Shown: positions 58,820-64,000 of the stretch, one piece after another | Layout of the letters: each line of letters begins with the position of its first letter | Numbering within the stretch: the first letter of the stretch is position 1 | Origin: Arthrobotrys musiformis | Lineage: Eukaryota; Ascomycota; Orbiliomycetes; Orbiliales; Orbiliaceae | DNA: 64,000 bases | Direction: 5' to 3' | Assembly: GCA_036971715.1 (NCBI GenBank) | Contig: JAVHJL010000006.1 | Location: 62,001-126,000, forward strand | Notes under the pieces: generated by a model | Seen by the model: the letters and a program-made list of their open reading frames with translations, nothing else | Told to the model about the DNA's origin: nothing | The model's database searches: none | Made by a program: the position numbers and the translations under genes

Positions 58820-61800
58820 ATGGTAACTCCTGACGCCCAAAACCTTCATAACTACCTTGCGTAAGTCCCTTCCTCATGGTTCCATTGATGGCCAAGCCAT
58901 ACACTCATAATTGATTCTCACCTTCTTTTCCTTTTCTTCTTTCTCTCCAGTGGTGTCTCGTTTATATCCCTAGTCGCCCCCGATGAGGATCTGTTTTACG
59001 AAACTATCACCTACTACACCGACCTCGGGTTCGTAGAGACATTGGTGTACGACAGAGCTAACCCTACTGTCGGACAACACCAAGATGATCTCTGCTTTCT
59101 CAGTGACCGCGAAACGTGGCTACATACCGATCCTGAACAGGAGAACCAAGGCACCTCTATCACTATCAAGGTCCGACTGGTAACTGCCGCAAGGTTGGAA
59201 TCAGAGCCGTCGTCCCCAAAACTTCTAAGAAGAAATTCCATGTTGCACCCACCCACGGATCTTCGAGATTGGAGAGGCGCAAAGCAGGCCTTGGTCTTAT
59301 TTTCCCCAAAACTCGATAGGATAATTGAACTCCTCCAGAAAAAAGGATATGCCTACCAGGCCCAGCCAAGTGAACATGCCCCCTTCGAGATATACACTTA
59401 CGACCCCCTATCGACCTTGGTGGGGTTTACGTCGAAACCAAACCCATTTACGACAATTGTCAAGTCATTGCCTGCAGCATCGCAGCAAAGTCAAACTATA
59501 ATCCCAAGCATCGAACCGAGTTCAGATACCAAGAGGAGAAAGATTGCTGTCATGACTAGCGGTGGCGACTCTCCTGGAATGAACGGAGCCGTCAGGGCTG
59601 TAGTTCGCACGGCGATAGCACTGGGCCACGATGCATATTGTATATACGAAGGTTATGAAGGGTTAGTTCAAGGCGGAGATCTCATTAAAAAAATGGGCTG
59701 GGAAGATGTTCGCGGTTGGCTATCGGAAGGTGGTACACTTATTGGGACTGCGCGGTGTGCTGCATTCCGCGAACGTTATGGCCGCTTGGCAGCAGCAAAA
59801 AACCTGGTTATAAATGGGATCGATGGGCTCATTGTCTGTGGTGGTGATGGCTCACTCACCGGGGCAGACCTCTTTCGGGAAGAGTGGCCCGGCCTTCTCG
59901 AGGAGTTGATCAACAACGACGAGATAACAAGAGAGCAAGCCGAACCATTCCAGACATTAAACATTGCAGGGCTTGTTGGCTCGATTGACAACGACATGTC
60001 TTCCACCGACGCTACGATTGGCGCATACTCATCTTTAGCTCGGATCTGCCAAGCTGTGGACTACATTGATGCAACTGCCGCATCTCACCAAAGAGCCTTC
60101 ATTATCGAAGTGATGGGGCGACATTGTGGCTGGCTGGCTGTTATGTCAGGTGTCAGTACCGGTGCAGACTATATTTTCATCCCAGAAAAACCTCCCGGAG
60201 AAGGGTGGGAGAAGCAAATGTGTGATATCATAGCTCGGGTAAGTCTCTCCCTCGTTCCGGATTAGGTCCCAATATAGGAGCTTACACGACCTACAGCACA
60301 GAAAACTTGGAAAACGAAAGACAATTGTCATCGTCGCAGAGGGTGCTATTGACCGGGACTTGAAGCCAATCACTTCGGAATATGTCAAGAAGGTCCTAGT
60401 TGATGTTTTGAAGCTTGATACTCGTGTCACTTGTTTAGGCCATGTCCAGCGAGGTGGCACCGCCGTCGCTTACGACAGAATGCTCGCATCATTGCAGGGC
60501 GTGGAAGCTGTGAGAGCGATCGTGAACGCAAAGCCCGGGAGCCCAAGTCCGATGATTGCTATCACAGAAAACAAAATTACGAGAAAGCCGCTCGTCGAGG
60601 CCGTACGAATGGTAAGTGAAGTGCAATACCAGCCACTTGTCCCCCCCTCTCCTTTTTTTTTTTTTTTTGGTGAATACTTTTACTTATCTGTATTGAACTA
60701 TTCTCTAGACTAAAGGGGTCGCAGAGGCCATAAAAAACAAGGAGTTCGACCGCGCAATGAAGCTTCGAGATGCAGAGTTTGACGAGTACTACAGGGCTTT
60801 CATAGCAACTACCGTTCCTGGAAAGGAAAAAGAAAGACTTCCCGAAGAGAAGGTAAGCACAATATACAACTCCTCCCCGCTCGATTTCTTATTGCAGTAT
60901 ATTAACAAACTGGGCCAGCGTAAACGATACGCTATTGTCCATGTGGGTGCACCAGCCGGGGGCATGAACGCAGCAACGAGAGCGGCTGCTCTTTACTGCA
61001 TAAGTCGCGGTCATCGTGCATTTGCTATACACAATGGCTTTCCGGGATTGGTCCGACATGACTCCGTTCGAGAATTGACCTGGCTGGGGGTGGAAGGTTG
61101 GGCGATTCGCGGGGGAAGCGAGATAGGTACCAATAGGACGGAGCCTGGCGTAGACTTGGGGATGGTCGCTTGGTACTTTCAAAAGTACCAATTCGACGGC
61201 TTACTACTTATCGGTGGATTCGAAGCCTACAAGTCTTTGTCAGAGCTCCGAAAAGCCCGGCAATCCTATCCTGCGTTTAGGATTCCTATGGTGTGCCTTC
61301 CAGCAACGATCAGCAACAACGTCCCAGGTACCGAGTATTCAATCGGGAGCGACACCTGTTTAAACGCTCTTATCGATTATTGTGACGCTATCAAGCAGAG
61401 CGCGAGCGCTAGCAGAAGGAGGGTTTTTGTGTAAGATTTCCCCTTTTATCAAAGGAGTGATGGAAATGTGTCTATTGGCTTTGGAGTTGATGATGATTCT
61501 AATGCCGTTTTAATTATTTTTTTTAGTGTTGAATGCCAGGGAGGACGCAGTGGATATGTTGCAACCATGGGGGGACTTTCAACCGGCGCCCTAGCCGTCT
61601 ACACGCCAGAGGAGGGGATTAAGCTTGAGACACTCATGAAAGACATCAACACCTTGCGAGGAAGCTTTGCAAATGACCAGGGGATGAACAGGGCTGGGAA
61701 AATCATTTTGAGGTTAGATTGACGATACGCCATTGTTTTTGATAGTTTCCCCTGAAGCCTGCAGTGCACCTTGATGCTGACCAAACCATGGAATTTAGGA

Positions 61801-62288
61801 ATGAGAAGGCGTCAGCTACTTACACGACTGAAATCATTGCCAATATGATTCGCGAGGAAGCGCAGGGCCGATTTGAATCACGAACTTCGATCCCAGGTCA
61901 TGTCCAACAAGGTGGGACTCCGTCGCCGATGGACCGCGTACGAGCCGTTCGTCTCGCCACCAAGTGTATACAGTATTTGGAGACGCATGGGGGAACCAAA
62001 GCGGAGGTATACGACAACCCGGAATCGGCGGCGGTGATTGGTATCAAGGGAGCTGCGGTTGTTTTCACGCCGATGGTAATTCTAGAGGCCACTGACACCG
62101 ATTGGAACAACCGACGACCGAAACAGGCATACTGGCGCAATCTTAGGGGGATTGTCGACGTCCTTTCAGGTCGCAAACAGACTTTCGATGCAGCAGATCT
62201 TGTCGACGACAACGAAGAGCAAGCACCAGCCCCAGCGCAAGCGCAAGAGCTAGCTCCGGAACAAGCTCCGGAACAAGCTCAGGACTAA
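58820..62288 (+). CDS. pfk: ATP-dependent 6-phosphofructokinase, eukaryotic duplicated type with N-terminal glyoxalase-like extension
   Basis: Commits fructose 6-phosphate to glycolysis (fructose 1,6-bisphosphate formation) in the cytosol. Exons 58820-58860, 58951-60238, 60297-60611, 60709-60852, 60919-61430, 61527-61712, 61799-62288; 991 residues. Residues about 15-195 form an extension (VSFISLVAPDEDLFYETITY, WRGAKQALVLFSPKL) like that of yeast PFK subunits. Catalytic half: MTSGGDSPGMNGAVRAVVRT, CGGDGSLTGADLFR, VGSIDNDMSSTDATIGAYSS, GRHCGWLAVM, signature LGHVQRGGTAVAYDR. Regulatory half: VHVGAPAGGMNAATRAA, GTNRTEPG, ISNNVPGTEYSIGSD, GHVQQGGTPSPMDRVRA. The Ala/Pro/Glu-rich tail has two EQAPEQA-type repeats. 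Intron 60853-60918 is 66 nt with no stop in frame, so its retention would only insert 22 residues. Confidence 0.95.
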
Positions 62289-63203
62289 GCTTCAAGGGCA
62301 CTGGCAGGCGAGTAAAATGAATGAAAATAGGTACTTAGGTAGATAAGATAGATAGGTGCCTACTTACCTACCTGAGTAGGTACCTCCTTTCTTAATTAGC
62401 TTAGATACTTCCTTAGGTAGAGAAGCTTATCATGAATGGTAATTGAGGGGGACGTGCAGGGACATGCATTGGGCGGAAGTTAGCTTATAATTGCTATGAG
62501 CTGTCCATGTACTGTCTGCCGCTCGTTGGTAATAATTAAGTACTTACCTCCTAGTACCTTGTCTGTAGAATGTAGCCTGCTTAGGATTTATATATCGCTC
62601 ACTGTAACAGACCGGTTGCATTGGCGTGGGGTGCCGGCTTTGATAGTTAATTAAGCTGTGTGGTGCATGCCCGCGCCCGCGCTTGTGTTCTCAATCGTTT
62701 ATCTTTCCAGCCTATTTTTCCCCCAACGCCTTTTGAAAAGCCCTTCGAATTCCCTCCCCAGCCGATACCGCAAACCTGTCACCCGTCCTTTGACAACAAC
62801 ATCAACATCACCATCACCATCATCATCATCATCTCGAGCACTCCCCACGGTCACCATTGATCCTGATCCTGATCCCGGATTCTCGGTGCATTACCTCGTA
62901 CTCACTCACTTACATTAGAGGCAAGTATTTTTCCACTTGGACCCGAACTTATACCTACTCCCGTACATACCCAAATGAGAAAGTACCTACTTAGGTACTT
63001 AGGTAATCCTTACTTACCTATGTACTAGGTCAATTTCTCACTCACTCACTCACTCACTTACCTAAAGTACCTAGGTACCTAGTTACTAACTACCGATTAC
63101 GTAGACCGTAAGGAATCGCTTCCAAAGATTGCTTCCCACCATTACTCTAACGATCGATACTCAATCCTCATAACACATTCCTTAGGTACTCCACTCTCGC
63201 GAT
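62289..63203. other. Intergenic region between PFK and PDB1
   Basis: About 0.9 kb. AGGTAC-type palindromes cluster at 62328-62420 and 62985-63080 (with (ACTC)n at 63041-63059). An ATC/CAT triplet run lies at about 62798-62833. No gene supported; the 3' part should hold the PDB1 promoter and leader. Confidence 0.55.
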
Positions 63204-64000
63204 ATGTCGGCGAAATTGACAACGACACGGTTGCTATCTCGTACCCTTCGAGGTGCGCTTGCTGCCTCTCATCACACCGGTCGCCGGTCGATAGCGTCAC
63301 TGACACGGGCCCCTCACTCAATTCGCCCTCTCGCCAATCCCGCCTCCAAATTCAACAACCCCCAAACCCGAATGCTGGCGTCGGCGGCCGATATCAAAGA
63401 ATATACCGTCCGTGATGCTTTGAACGAAGCGCTGGCGGAAGAGCTCGAGGCAGACTCCAAGGTATTCATATTGGGAGAAGAAGGTATCAACTCTTGCGAG
63501 ACATCAAGGCCCGAATATCCCTAATAACCTTACTACTATTATAGTTGCTCTTTACAATGGTGCGTATAAGGTCACAAAAGGTCTATTAGATAGATTCGGA
63601 CCCGATCGGGTAGGCTAAATATCCATGATCCTACGTCGTATTTGCCCGCGAAACTTAGCTGATTGTCGTTACTCTGGAAAATCAATAGGTTATAGATACG
63701 CCGATCACGGAATCAGGGTTCGCTGGCCTTGCCGTTGGGGCCGCGCTTGCAGGTTTGAAGCCAATCACGGAGTTTATGACCTGGTTTGTGAGCCCTTCTG
63801 GTGGCATATGTATACATCCTTGCTTCAACTGACTAATGCCTCGCACAGGAACTTCGCTATGCAGGCAATTGACCAAATCATCAACTCCGCTGCAAAGACT
63901 CACTATATGAGCGGAGGAATCCAACCTTGCAATATCACATTTCGTGGGCCCAATGGATTCGCTGCTGGTGTCGCAGCCCAACACAGATAAGTCCCACATA
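63204..64000 (+). CDS. PDB1: Pyruvate dehydrogenase E1 component beta subunit, mitochondrial (3' end outside window)
   Basis: Beta subunit of the thiamine-dependent E1 of the pyruvate dehydrogenase complex; makes acetyl-CoA from pyruvate in the matrix. Exons 63204-63483, 63545-63609, 63689-63783, 63849-63986 and onward outside the window. N-terminal presequence rich in Arg/Ser/Thr (MSAKLTTTRLLSRTLRG). Family blocks: YTVRDALNEALAEELEADSK, FILGEE-VALYNGAYKVTKGL, VIDTPITESGFAGLAVGAAL with the catalytic-region Glu, TEFMT-WNFAMQAIDQIINS, GPNGFAAGVAAQH. After QH the expected donor reads ATAAGT instead of GTAAGT at 63987; unspliced, the frame stops at once (TAA). Lies tandem to PFK. Confidence 0.94.

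Noticed and set aside
1..64000. tRNA, rRNA, snRNA genes, CRISPR arrays, transposases, viral or toxin genes
   Set aside because: Looked for by eye (T-loop words, U1-like start, reverse transcriptase/transposase motifs); nothing convincing. A tRNAscan/Infernal and repeat-library search would be decisive.

Overview
The window is nuclear DNA of a filamentous ascomycete (Pezizomycotina). Evidence: intron-dense protein genes with introns mostly 50-100 nt long, GT...CTAAC/CTAAT...AG signals, UTRs that are pyrimidine-rich on the coding strand, and a fungal gene set that includes Con7-type and fungal homeobox regulators. The class cannot be fixed from the sequence alone. I find no virus, transposon, secondary-metabolite cluster, CRISPR array, rRNA or tRNA. 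I modelled 19 protein genes (about 100 introns), and every exon junction keeps the reading frame. The two end genes are cut by the window edges.

Layout. 1-6.2 kb: C-terminal part of the DYRK kinase Yak1 (+), eIF3 subunit L (+), a TANGO2/NRDE protein (-). 6.2-11.2 kb: noncoding, microsatellite-rich leader of a Con7-type zinc-finger regulator (11.2-12.2 kb, +). 12.2-14.4 kb: noncoding with a long TCA repeat. 14.4-21.3 kb: eIF3 subunit C (-) and the DEAD-box helicase DBP2 (-, 12 exons). 22.0-30.2 kb: the TOR kinase (+, 18 exons), divergent from DBP2. 30.8-41.5 kb: TFIIH subunit TFB2 (+), the intron-binding spliceosomal helicase Aquarius (-, 13 exons), THO complex subunit THOC1 (+), ESCRT-III protein Did2 (-). 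42.7-44.4 kb: homeobox regulator (-) with a long upstream noncoding region to 47.9 kb. 47.9-54.2 kb: small unknown protein (+), MCP1-like membrane protein (-), mitochondrial enoyl reductase ETR1 (+), mitochondrial GatA/HER2 (-). 56.5-64 kb: tRNA adenosine deaminase TAD2 (+), 6-phosphofructokinase (+), pyruvate dehydrogenase E1 beta (+, cut by the window end).

Themes. The set is mostly housekeeping. Several neighbours share a process: mRNA synthesis, processing and translation (eIF3L, eIF3C, DBP2, TFB2, AQR, THOC1), nuclear-encoded mitochondrial proteins (MCP1, ETR1, GatA), and glycolysis feeding pyruvate dehydrogenase (PFK, PDB1). TOR controls translation, which the eIF3 subunits carry out. 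Divergent pairs (DBP2/TOR, AQR/THOC1, MCP1/ETR1) share upstream regions, and convergent pairs end within 45-100 nt of each other.

The most notable observations are at the level of gene structure. Three introns in conserved genes lack a canonical GT or AG dinucleotide (YAK1, DBP2, PDB1). TOR has two GC-AG introns and a 6-nt last coding exon holding only the final Trp and the stop. DBP2 has an 8-nt microexon and a long intron at what I recall as the conserved DBP2 intron position, with a possible poison exon inside it. I did not find a clearly new biological system; the region is largely conventional and the findings are graded accordingly.
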